Shown here: positions 17,161 to 24,390 of the stretch, in pieces
Layout of the letters: every line of letters begins with the position of its first letter
How positions within the stretch are numbered: the stretch's first letter is position 1
Source of the DNA: Streptomyces sp. NBC_00236
Lineage (GTDB): Bacteria; Actinomycetota; Actinomycetes; Streptomycetales; Streptomycetaceae
Assembly: GCF_036195045.1 (NCBI RefSeq)
Contig: NZ_CP108100.1
Span: forward strand, 3,286,001-3,350,000
Direction of reading: 5' to 3'
Length of the DNA: 64,000 nucleotides
Made by a program: the position numbers and the translations under genes
The notes under the pieces: model-generated
What the model was told of the DNA's origin: nothing
Database searches by the model: none
Seen by the model: the letters and a program-made list of their open reading frames with translations, nothing else

Positions 17161-18114
17161 TCAGTCCGTGGTCTTCGCCGGGCCCGCGTAGAGGTAGGTG
17201 GAGCGCTGGACGATGTGGCCGTCCTGGCCCCCCGGCATGGAGTTGACCTCAAGGAGCCGGCCGTCGGACGGCCTGACGATCCAGCTCGGGTTGTGGTCGC
17301 TGTGGGCGGGGTACTTCTCGGTCCACTTCCAGGAGATCTGGGTTCCGGTACGGCCGACCCCGTCCTTCACCCCTTCCGTCACCACGGCGCCCGGCGTGTC
17401 GGCGAGCACGCGGTACAGCGCCGCGCGCAGACGCGCTGAGACGGGGGCCTGGGTCAGCAGCACACCGGCCTGGCGGACGGTCTGCTCGGCGGCTGACCCC
17501 TTGGCGCCGGCCGCGAGGATGCCGCGCAGGGCGTCCGGTCGGGTGGGAAGGGTGTAGATGTCCTGCCAGGCCACCCGGCCGTCGCCCACCTGCCAGCTGA
17601 AGCCCTCGGGCACGGACTTGACGCTGGTCTGCTGGCCGGCGACCTTGATGACGGTCCTGGTGCGGCTCTGGTACACGTCCTCGGTGTGGCCCTTGCCGCC
17701 CTCCGTCCACCTCCGCACCCTCGTCTTCCAGTACGCATCGGTCAGCGTCTGCGCGTTGTACGCCTCGGTGAGGGTGGTGTGCTCGGCCATGCTCGTGAAC
17801 ACCTCGGACGCCGACGCGCCGGCCGCCGGTCCGCTGCCGCCCATGTCGATGACCGGGAGGACGGCGGCGCCCGCCGCGACGGCCGCGACCGCCGCGGCGA
17901 GGGCGAACACCCGGCCCCGGCCGAAGCGGGGCTCGACGGCGGCGGCCGGCAGGGCGTCCTGGGCGTCTGCGAGGTCCGCCTCGATGGCCCCCAGCACCAG
18001 GGAGCGGGCCCGGGCCTGGACGGCCGGGTCCAGGAGTTCGGTGCGGCCCGCGCGCTGCAGGGCGGCGGCACCGGGGAAGTCGAGAACGTCCGTCTGCTGG
18101 TCCTCGTGCGTCAT
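17161..18114 (-). CDS. CU044_5270 family protein, probable sigma-factor partner
   Basis: Protein of 317 residues. A cytoplasmic N-terminus (about 1-75) precedes one transmembrane helix (FALAAAVAAVAAGAAVLPVI) and an extracytoplasmic domain (about 110-317). The family is typically encoded directly after an ECF-like sigma factor, as here, and may act as its anti-sigma or sensor. This is an inference, because no zinc-binding HxxxCxxC motif is present. The start ATG 18114 overlaps the sigma stop (ATGA). Confidence 0.85.
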   Translation of the reverse strand: MTHEDQQTDVLDFPGAAALQRAGRTELLDPAVQARARSLVLGAIEADLADAQDALPAAAVEPRFGRGRVFALAAAVAAVAAGAAVLPVIDMGGSGPAAGASASEVFTSMAEHTTLTEAYNAQTLTDAYWKTRVRRWTEGGKGHTEDVYQSRTRTVIKVAGQQTSVKSVPEGFSWQVGDGRVAWQDIYTLPTRPDALRGILAAGAKGSAAEQTVRQAGVLLTQAPVSARLRAALYRVLADTPGAVVTEGVKDGVGRTGTQISWKWTEKYPAHSDHNPSWIVRPSDGRLLEVNSMPGGQDGHIVQRSTYLYAGPAKTTD

Positions 18115-18674
18115 GCGAAGTCTCCCGTCAGGGTCGTACGGGTGGTTCCGGAGAGCCCGTCGCGCAGCCGGGCGCGGGCCCGGTGCAGACGGGAACGGGC
18201 GGTGCCGGCGGGTATGCCGACGACGGCGGCGGCCTCCACGGGGGTCAGTTGCTCCCAGGCCACGAGCAGCAACAACTCGCGCTCGACCGCGGGGAGTCCG
18301 CCGATCTTCTCGCGCAGCTCCGGTCCGACAGTGGCGGCGTCCAGGCGCTGGTCGACGGCCTGCCACGGGTCCGCCGCCGTGGCGTCGGGGTGCTGCTGCT
18401 CGCGGGCGGCGGCGCGTGCCGCGGCCTGCCGGTGCCGGGACAGTACGTTCCTGGCGACCCCGAACAGCCAGCCCCTGGCTGAGCCGCGCGCGGCGTCGAA
18501 CGTCTCACGGTGGGCGTACGCCTGGAGCCACACCTCGGAGAGCAGGTCGTCGGCGGCTGCCGGGGCGCGGCGCACGAGGTAACCGTGCAGGGCCGGGGAG
18601 TGCCGGGCGACCAGCGGCTCGAAGGCCGTCGGCTCGCGTGCGGAGCGAGCCAGCAGATCCTCGTCCGGGTCCAT
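18111..18674 (-). CDS. ECF-type RNA polymerase sigma factor
   Basis: Group 4 sigma-70 factor of 187 residues. ATG 18674 follows AGGAG by 6-7 nt. Region 2 (about 12-80) contains DDLLSEVWLQAYAHRETFD and RGWLFGVARNVLSRHRQ. Region 4 (about 120-180) contains LPAVERELLLLVAWEQLTPVEAAAVVGIPAGTARSRLHRAR, a clear helix-turn-helix for -35 recognition. No C-terminal extension is seen. Coupled to the membrane protein downstream. Confidence 0.93.
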   Translation of the reverse strand: MDPDEDLLARSAREPTAFEPLVARHSPALHGYLVRRAPAAADDLLSEVWLQAYAHRETFDAARGSARGWLFGVARNVLSRHRQAAARAAAREQQHPDATAADPWQAVDQRLDAATVGPELREKIGGLPAVERELLLLVAWEQLTPVEAAAVVGIPAGTARSRLHRARARLRDGLSGTTRTTLTGDFA

Positions 18675-18984
18675 GAAGTCTCCTGTCCGAGTCCGCCGGG
18701 CGGCGGTCTCATCCCGTACTTGCACAAGGGCGGGGTGAGCGTTCGCGGTCGGGCCCCGGCGCGCGGCATCACCTCGCCCCCCCGGGTCGGGTCAGGGGAC
18801 CACGGGCCGGGCGGGGCAGCCCCGGGGCGCACCCGGCCCGCCCCGGTCACCGGCGGACCCGAGCACGCGGCACCGCCCGCCCCCGAGTCGGATCAGGCAC
18901 CACGGGCCGGGCCGGGCAGCCCCCGGGGCGCACCGGCCCGCCCCCGGGTCGGGCGCGCCCCCGCGACCCGGGCAGTCCGCTCGA
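18675..18984. repeat. 310-bp intergenic region with an imperfect 65-bp direct repeat
   Basis: The segments at about 18780-18846 and 18881-18947 are imperfect copies exactly 100 bp apart (shared CACGGGCCGGGC, GGGGCGCACC and GGCCCGCCCC). Both are extremely GC-rich and self-complementary. The region separates the end of the SDR gene from the sigma gene start and must hold the sigma promoter, which I could not place with confidence. Confidence 0.7.
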
Positions 18985-19776
18985 CTACTCGCTGAGCGCC
19001 TGTCGGAAGCCCGTGTTCACCGCGGTCAGCCCGCCGTCCACGCACAGCGTCGTGCCGGTGATCCACGCCGCGTCGGACGAGGCGAGGAAGGCGACGGCCG
19101 CCGCGATGTCCTCCGGTTCGCCGACCCGGCCGAGCGGGTAGAGGCCGCTCACCCGGGCCAGTTGGGCCTCACGGCCGGCCCAGCCACCGGTGCGGACCGT
19201 GCCGGGCGTGACCAGGTTGACCCGCACCCCGCGCGGCCCCGCGTGGCCGGCGAGGGTACGGGTGAGGCTCGCCAGGCCCGCCTTGGCGGCGCTGTAGGCG
19301 TGGTTACCGAAGTCCTGCACCCCGTTGACCGAGCCGATGCTCACGATCGCGCCCCGGCCGGAGGCGGCGAGATGCGGGAGTGCGGCACGCGAGCAGCGGT
19401 AGGCGCCGGAGAGCGTGACGTCCAGGTCGCGCTGCCAGACCTCGTCCGGCTCGTCCTCGAAGAGCGGGGCGTCCGGGGTGCACGCGTAGGCGTTGTTGAC
19501 CAGCACGTCGAGCCCGCCGAACAGGGAGACGGCATGCTCCACCGCCGCCTCGACGGCCGCCCGGTCGGCGACGTCGCAGGTCAGTGGGTCGGCCGCGCCG
19601 CCGCTCTCCCGGATCTCCGACGCAATGGCCTGCGCCCGGTCGCCGTCGAGGTCGGTGACCAGGACCCGGGCGCCCTCGGCGGCCAGCCTGCGGGCGGTGG
19701 CGGCGCCGATGCCCTGGCCGGCGCCGGTGATGAGGACGCGGTGTCCGTGGAAGCGCGAAAGCGCGGCAGAAGTCAT
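18985..19776 (-). CDS. SDR family NAD(P)-dependent oxidoreductase
   Basis: Cytosolic classical short-chain dehydrogenase of 263 residues. The cofactor site is ITGAGQGIGAATA near residue 17. NNAY appears in place of NNAG. The catalytic residues are Ser in IVSIGSVNG and YSAAK (Tyr-x-x-x-Lys). PGTVRTGGW follows as usual. An Asp in TDLDGDRA after beta-2 favours NAD(H). The start ATG 19776 overlaps the stop of the serine hydrolase gene, so the pair is translated together. The substrate is unknown. Confidence 0.9.
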   Translation of the reverse strand: MTSAALSRFHGHRVLITGAGQGIGAATARRLAAEGARVLVTDLDGDRAQAIASEIRESGGAADPLTCDVADRAAVEAAVEHAVSLFGGLDVLVNNAYACTPDAPLFEDEPDEVWQRDLDVTLSGAYRCSRAALPHLAASGRGAIVSIGSVNGVQDFGNHAYSAAKAGLASLTRTLAGHAGPRGVRVNLVTPGTVRTGGWAGREAQLARVSGLYPLGRVGEPEDIAAAVAFLASSDAAWITGTTLCVDGGLTAVNTGFRQALSE

Positions 19777-20957
19777 AGGGCCGAACGTAGTGCGCGCACC
19801 AGCGCCTGGGCACGGGGGTCGGCGGTGACTCCCTTCTGCAGACCGTTCGTCACATAGCCGAAGGCGATGCCGGATTCGGGGTCCGCGAACCCCAGCGAGC
19901 CGCCCCGGCCGGGGTGCCCGAAGGAGCCCGGGGCGAGCAGCGGGGCCGCCGGTCCGTGCAGCATGTAGCCGAGGCCGAAGCGGGTACCCACGACCAGGAC
20001 CCGGTCCGGCCCCGCCGACTCCTCGGTACGGGCCAGGGTGAGGGTGGCCGGGGCGAACAGCCGGTGACCGTCGACCGGGCCGATCATCGCTGCGTAGCAG
20101 CGGGCCAGGCCGCGGGCGGTGGCGATGCCGTTGGACGCGGGGAGTTCGGCGGCCCGGTAGCCGGGGTCGTTCTCGTCGGGGAGCGGGTCGATGGCGCCGA
20201 ACGCCCGGCGGGTCAGCGAGTCCGGGTCGCGGTAGGCGTCGACGACCGAGCGCTTGGGGCGCATCCGCAGCGCGCCCGTGCCGTCGCCCGCGGGCGGTTC
20301 GACCGGGCCGATCCGGCCCACCCGGTGTGCCTCGTCCGCCGGGATGCCGAACCAGAAGTCCAGGCCGAGCGGGCGGGCGATCTCCTCGGCGACCCAGCGG
20401 CCGACGGTCCGGCCGGTGACGCGCCGCACCAGTTCGCCGACGAGCCAGCTGTAGGTCTGGGCGTGGTAGCCGTGGTCGGTGCCGGGCTCCCACTCGGGGC
20501 GCTGCGCGGCGACCGCGCGCGGCCCGCTCACCCCGTCGGCCGCCTCGTCCGGTGTCAGGGGGTGGTCCAGCGCCGGGATTCCGGCCCGGTGGGCGAGGAG
20601 GTGGCGGACGAGGACGCGTTCCTTGCCGTTCGCCTTGAACTCCGGCCAGTACGTGCCGACCGGGGCGTGCAGGTCGATCTGGCCGCGCTGGTGCAGCAGC
20701 AACGGAACGGCGGCGGCGATGCCCTTGCCGGCCGAGCGGACGACCTGCACGGTGTCGACGGCCCACGGTTCGGCTCCGTCGACGTCTCTGGTGCCGGCCC
20801 ACAGGTCGACGACCTTCTGCCCGTGCCGGTAGACGGTGACCGCTGCCCCGCGGTCGCCACGCTGTTCGAAGTTACGGATGAAAGCATCCCGGACCGGTTC
20901 GAATCCGGGCGCTGCCGTGCCCCGTACGTCCACGCCTGCTCCTGCGCTCCCGCTCAT
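19773..20957 (-). CDS. Serine hydrolase of the beta-lactamase/esterase (class C-like) family
   Basis: Protein of 394 residues without a signal peptide, so cytosolic and more likely an esterase than a lactamase. The nucleophile motif SxxK is SAGK (VRSAGKGI), the Tyr motif lies in HGYHAQTYSW, and the third motif HPGRGG near residue 350 replaces KTG. ATG 20957 (MSGSAGAG) is chosen, and an in-frame ATG lies at 20972. It is operonic with the SDR gene downstream. Confidence 0.88.
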   Translation of the reverse strand: MSGSAGAGVDVRGTAAPGFEPVRDAFIRNFEQRGDRGAAVTVYRHGQKVVDLWAGTRDVDGAEPWAVDTVQVVRSAGKGIAAAVPLLLHQRGQIDLHAPVGTYWPEFKANGKERVLVRHLLAHRAGIPALDHPLTPDEAADGVSGPRAVAAQRPEWEPGTDHGYHAQTYSWLVGELVRRVTGRTVGRWVAEEIARPLGLDFWFGIPADEAHRVGRIGPVEPPAGDGTGALRMRPKRSVVDAYRDPDSLTRRAFGAIDPLPDENDPGYRAAELPASNGIATARGLARCYAAMIGPVDGHRLFAPATLTLARTEESAGPDRVLVVGTRFGLGYMLHGPAAPLLAPGSFGHPGRGGSLGFADPESGIAFGYVTNGLQKGVTADPRAQALVRALRSAL

Positions 20958-21012
20958 CCCCCCATGGTGCATTGCGCCGCAGGTCGGACGAGGGGCGGGT
21001 CACCCGATGTTC

Positions 21013-21062
21013 ACCGTCACGGAACGCGAACCGTCACGGAACGCGAACCGTCACGGAACGCG
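21013..21062. repeat. Three tandem 17-bp repeats at the 3' end of cbiO
   Basis: The unit ACCGTCACGGAACGCGA occurs at 21013, 21030 and 21047 (the last one base short). The cbiO stop codon (21034-21036) lies inside the array. Because 17 is not a multiple of three, the extra copies shift frame and create this stop. Confidence 0.9.
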
Positions 21063-21813
21063 GGTCGAACCCGAAAGGGAGCTCCAGCCGGTGCGCGCGC
21101 ATCAGTTCCTCGTCGCACAGGAGGTCCTGGGTGCGGTCGTCGGCGGCGATGACGCCCTCGCTGAGGATGACAGCGCGGCCGCAGAGCTCCAGGGCGTACG
21201 GCAGGTCGTGCGTCACCATCAGCACGGTGACGTCCAAGGACCGCAGGATGTCGGCGAGTTCGCGGCGGGAGGCCGGGTCCAGGTTGGAGGAGGGTTCGTC
21301 CAGGACGAGGATCTCCGGGCGCATGGCGAGGACCGTGGCGACGGCGACGCGGCGGCGCTGGCCGAAGGAGAGGTGGTGCGGCGGCCGGCTCGCGTACTCC
21401 TCCATGCCGACCTGCTTCAGGGCTTCGGTGACGCGCTCCTCCAGTTCGGCGCCGCGCAGCCCGCCGGAGGCCGGTCCGAAGGCGACGTCCTCGCGGACGG
21501 TGGGCATGAAGAGCTGGTCGTCGGGGTCCTGGAAGACGATGCCGACGCGGCGGCGGATCTCGGCGAGGTTGCGCTTCTCCACGGGCAGTCCGGCGACGCG
21601 GACGGTGCCGGCGCCGGCGTCGAGGATGCCGTTGAGGTGGAGGACGAGGGTGGTCTTGCCGGCGCCGTTCGGGCCGAGCAGGGCGACGCGCTCACCGCGG
21701 GCGACGGTCAGGTCGACGCCGAAGAGCGCCTGGTGGCCGTCGGGGTAGGCGTAGGCGAGACCGCTGACCTCCAGGGAGGGCGGCGGTACGGGTGTGGCGG
21801 GGGACTGGCTCAT
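21034..21813 (-). CDS. cbiO: Energy-coupling-factor transporter ATPase, CbiO/NikO type
   Basis: ATP-binding subunit (259 residues) powering uptake of a transition metal through CbiM and CbiQ. Walker A is LLGPNGAGKTT, the Q-loop is in FQDPDDQLF, the signature is HLSFGQRRRVAVATVL, Walker B is ILVLDEPSSNLD, and the switch His is in VTHDLPYA. ATG 21813 overlaps the cbiQ stop (ATGA). The extreme C-terminus is made from tandem repeats. The metal is inferred from the site upstream of cbiM, nickel more likely than cobalt. Confidence 0.94.
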   Translation of the reverse strand: MSQSPATPVPPPSLEVSGLAYAYPDGHQALFGVDLTVARGERVALLGPNGAGKTTLVLHLNGILDAGAGTVRVAGLPVEKRNLAEIRRRVGIVFQDPDDQLFMPTVREDVAFGPASGGLRGAELEERVTEALKQVGMEEYASRPPHHLSFGQRRRVAVATVLAMRPEILVLDEPSSNLDPASRRELADILRSLDVTVLMVTHDLPYALELCGRAVILSEGVIAADDRTQDLLCDEELMRAHRLELPFGFDPRSVTVRVP

Positions 21814-22571
21814 GTGGTCCATCCCAGCAGACACACGACGAGGGCGAGCACCGGGAGTGCCGCGGCGTACGCCCACTGGGCGCGCGAGGCCGTCACCTCG
21901 TCGATGACGGGCATGGAACCGGTGTAGCCGCGGCTGACCATCGCGAGGTGGACGCGTTCGCCGCGCTCGTACGACCGGATGAACAGGGCGCCCGCCGACT
22001 TGCCGAGGACACCCCACTGCCGTATGCCGCGTGCCTCGAAACCGCGCGAGCGGCGGGCGATGGACATCCGGCGCATCTCGTCGGTGATCACATCGCCGTA
22101 CCGGATCATGAAGGAGGCGATCTGGACGAGCAGCGGCGGCAGTCGCAGGCGCTGGAGGCCGAGCAGCAGCGAGCGCAGCTCGGTGGTGGAGGCGAGGAGC
22201 ACGGAGGCGGCGACGCCGAGGGTGCCCTTGGCGAGGACGTTCCAGGCGCCCCAGAGTCCGGGGACGCTGACGGAGAGCCCGAGGACCTGTGTCTGCTCGC
22301 CGGGGACGACGAACGGCATGAGCAGGGCGAAGGCGACGAACGGCACCTCGATCAGCAGCCGCTTGAGGAGGAAGCCGGCCGGGATGCGCGCCACGGCGGC
22401 CGCGCCCGCGATCAGCAGTGCGTAGAGCCCGAAGGCCCACACCGCCTCTCGCGGGGTGGTGACGACGACCACGACGAAGGCGAAGACCGCGGCGAGCTTG
22501 CAGTGCGGCGGCAGGTCGTGGACCGGCGAGTGCCCGTGCCGGTAGAGCTTGTGGGCGTGACCCGCACCCAT
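21810..22571 (-). CDS. cbiQ: Energy-coupling-factor transporter transmembrane protein, CbiQ/NikQ type
   Basis: Membrane T-component of 253 residues starting at ATG 22571 (MGAGHAHKLYRHGHSPVH, a His-rich N-terminus common in CbiQ). Five to six hydrophobic helices are visible. The coupling helices that grip the ATPase are the A-R-R-S-R-G-F and V-S-R-G-Y-T-G segments (SIARRSRGFEARG and AMVSRGYTG). It starts 1 nt after the CbiM stop and overlaps cbiO. Confidence 0.93.
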   Translation of the reverse strand: MGAGHAHKLYRHGHSPVHDLPPHCKLAAVFAFVVVVVTTPREAVWAFGLYALLIAGAAAVARIPAGFLLKRLLIEVPFVAFALLMPFVVPGEQTQVLGLSVSVPGLWGAWNVLAKGTLGVAASVLLASTTELRSLLLGLQRLRLPPLLVQIASFMIRYGDVITDEMRRMSIARRSRGFEARGIRQWGVLGKSAGALFIRSYERGERVHLAMVSRGYTGSMPVIDEVTASRAQWAYAAALPVLALVVCLLGWTT

Positions 22572-22572
22572 G

Positions 22573-23637
22573 TCAGACCTTCTCGTCGGTACGGGCGTCG
22601 CTGCCCGCGGGCTCGTCGTCCGCACGACGGCGGCGGCTGACCACGTAGAACGCACCGCTGCCGACGACGAGGGTGGCCCCGACGCCGATGATGCCGGCCA
22701 GTCCGCCGGAGAGCCGGGCGTCGGAGACGTCCTTGACTCCGTAGTCGGCGAGCGGGGAGTCCTTGGCGGCGTGGTCCTTGGCCTCCTTGTCGATGCCCTG
22801 GTCGGTGGCCACCTTCTCCAGGCCGTCCGGGTTGGCGGAGGCGTAGAAGGAGACGAAGCCGGCCAGGACGAGCGCGGTGACCAGGCCGGTGATCCACAGC
22901 CCCTTGGTCGGCCGGTGAGCCGGGGCGGGCGTGGGCGCGGGAGCGGGGGCGTCGACGAGTTCGCCGTCGATGCGGAGCTTGAGCGGGGCCGTGAGGCCGC
23001 GTGCGCCGTGGACCAGGTCGGGGCGGACGGCGATGACGGCGCCGACGGTCAGCGCGGTGATCGCGGCCTCACCGAGGCCGATCAGGACGTGGACCCCGAC
23101 CATCGCGGTGAAGACCTTGCCGATCGGGATGTCGGTGGTTCCGCCGATCCAGTACATCAGCGTGAAAGCCGCGGCCGCGGCCGGTACGGAGACCAGCGCG
23201 GCGACGAAGGACGCGGCGGTCATGGAGCGGCGGGTGCGCGGCAGCACACCGACGAGACCGCGGAACAGCGCGTACGCGACGACGGTGGTCACGACGCCCA
23301 TGTCGAGGATGTTCACACCGAGCGCGGTGAGCCCGCCGTCGGCGAAGAGGATGCCCTGCATCAGCAGGACGACGGATATGCAGAGCACTCCGGTGTACGG
23401 CCCGACCAGGATCGCGGCCAGCGCCCCGCCGAGCAGGTGGCCGCTGGTGCCGGCCGCGACGGGGAAGTTCAGCATCTGCACGGCGAAGATGAAGGCGGCG
23501 ACCAGCCCGGCCAGCGGCGCGGTGCGCTCGTTCAGTTCACGCCTGGCCCCCTTCAGGCTCACGGCCACCGCACCGGCGGCCACGACTCCGGCGACGGCGG
23601 ACACGGGGGCGTTGATGAATCCGTCGGGTACATGCAT
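22573..23637 (-). CDS. cbiM: Energy-coupling-factor metal transporter S-component, CbiM fused to a PDGLE (CbiN/NikN-like) domain
   Basis: Substrate-binding membrane protein of 354 residues. The N-terminus MHVPDGFIN holds the His2 metal ligand characteristic of CbiM/NikM. Six helices make the CbiM part (about 1-215). After a Pro/Ala linker (about 230-245) comes a second part with two helices around NPDGLEKVA, the PDGLE motif of the accessory subunit. The fusion replaces separate cbiN. Cytoplasmic C-terminus is charged. No cobalamin riboswitch is found in the short upstream region. Confidence 0.93.
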   Translation of the reverse strand: MHVPDGFINAPVSAVAGVVAAGAVAVSLKGARRELNERTAPLAGLVAAFIFAVQMLNFPVAAGTSGHLLGGALAAILVGPYTGVLCISVVLLMQGILFADGGLTALGVNILDMGVVTTVVAYALFRGLVGVLPRTRRSMTAASFVAALVSVPAAAAAFTLMYWIGGTTDIPIGKVFTAMVGVHVLIGLGEAAITALTVGAVIAVRPDLVHGARGLTAPLKLRIDGELVDAPAPAPTPAPAHRPTKGLWITGLVTALVLAGFVSFYASANPDGLEKVATDQGIDKEAKDHAAKDSPLADYGVKDVSDARLSGGLAGIIGVGATLVVGSGAFYVVSRRRRADDEPAGSDARTDEKV

Positions 23638-23694
23638 GGGGGAGGCTCCGCTTCCTGCGTTCCTGCATTGCTGCGCGGGGTCGTGAACCTCTCA

Positions 23695-23725
23695 ATGATA
23701 GAGCCTTGTTGCGAACCGTTCGCAA
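23695..23725 (-). promoter_or_regulatory. Nur-like box and promoter of the cbiMQO operon
   Basis: TTGCGAAC-C-GTTCGCAA at 23709-23725 is a perfect 17-bp inverted repeat that fits the Streptomyces nickel regulator Nur consensus (TTGC-N9-GCAA, 17 bp). A -10 candidate TATCAT reads on the minus strand at 23700-23695. The box occupies the -35 position, consistent with repression. Confidence 0.6.
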
Positions 23726-23824
23726 GAGCGGGGTCGTCACAACTGCCCGGAGTCCTCACAGTGCTTTTTTAGGAAAATATGGGACATTGGAGGACGAAGA
23801 CGTATACACAGGAGGAGCCGGCCC

Positions 23825-24193
23825 ATGTCCCCCGTGATCAAAGAACATGCCCGAGCCCGGCTCGTCACCGACGCCCGCGATCTGCCCGTGGTGCCCGTGG
23901 AGCTGCGTTACGACACCGCCACCGCCGACGCCCCCGACATGATCCAGGTCGCCTTCCCCGGCGGCGCGCAGTGGGCCGTCCCGCGCGATCTGCTGGAGCG
24001 CGGGCTGCGCGCCCCCGTCGCACACGACAGCCTCCGGATCTGGCCCTGCGGCCGGGCCCAGCTGGTCGTCGAGCGCCACACCGCGGACGGCGTCGAGGTG
24101 GTGCAGTTCGACTGCGCGCCGCTGATCCGTTTTCTGCGGCGCACCCACAGCCGGACGATGACCGAGGCCAGGCCCGAGGCCACGCCCGCCTGA
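23825..24193 (+). CDS. ssgE: SsgA-like sporulation/cell-division protein (SALP)
   Basis: Small cytosolic protein of 122 residues. VPVELRYDTATADAPDMIQVAFPGG, WAVPRDLLERGL, and ELVVERHTADGVEVVQFDCAPLIRFLRRT-like features are hallmarks of the SALP family, which positions septal or wall machinery and controls spore separation in streptomycetes. ATG 23825 follows AGGAGG. The chromosome context (pmt and PBP nearby) and lack of a long tail fit SsgE rather than SsgA/SsgB, but this paralogue call is inference. Confidence 0.85.
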   Translation: MSPVIKEHARARLVTDARDLPVVPVELRYDTATADAPDMIQVAFPGGAQWAVPRDLLERGLRAPVAHDSLRIWPCGRAQLVVERHTADGVEVVQFDCAPLIRFLRRTHSRTMTEARPEATPA

Positions 24194-24236
24194 TCCACGA
24201 CGGCATGAACGAGAGCCGCCCTGCGGACGGCATGAC

Positions 24237-24270
24237 GAGAGCCCCCGTGCACGTGCGCACGGGGGCTCTC
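24237..24270. terminator. Strong bidirectional terminator
   Basis: A perfect 14-bp stem, GAGAGCCCCCGTGC (24237-24250) with 24257-24270, and a 6-nt loop. It lies between the converging ssgE-like and MMPL genes. Confidence 0.85.
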
Positions 24271-24390
24271 GTCGCCCCGGTCCCCCGTCCCCACAGGTAA
24301 CCGGCGCTTTCCGGGGCCGCGCTCCGCTCATACGCGGCCCCGGAGGTCAGCGGCTCGTCGAGCAGCCCGAGGGTCGGCTCACCGACCGGC

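Noticed and set aside
21013..21062. CRISPR array
   Set aside because: The 17-bp units are directly adjacent with no spacers and no cas genes exist in the window.
23638..23824. Cobalamin riboswitch upstream of cbiM
   Set aside because: The leader is too short and lacks the conserved B12-box sequence; the Nur-like site explains it better.
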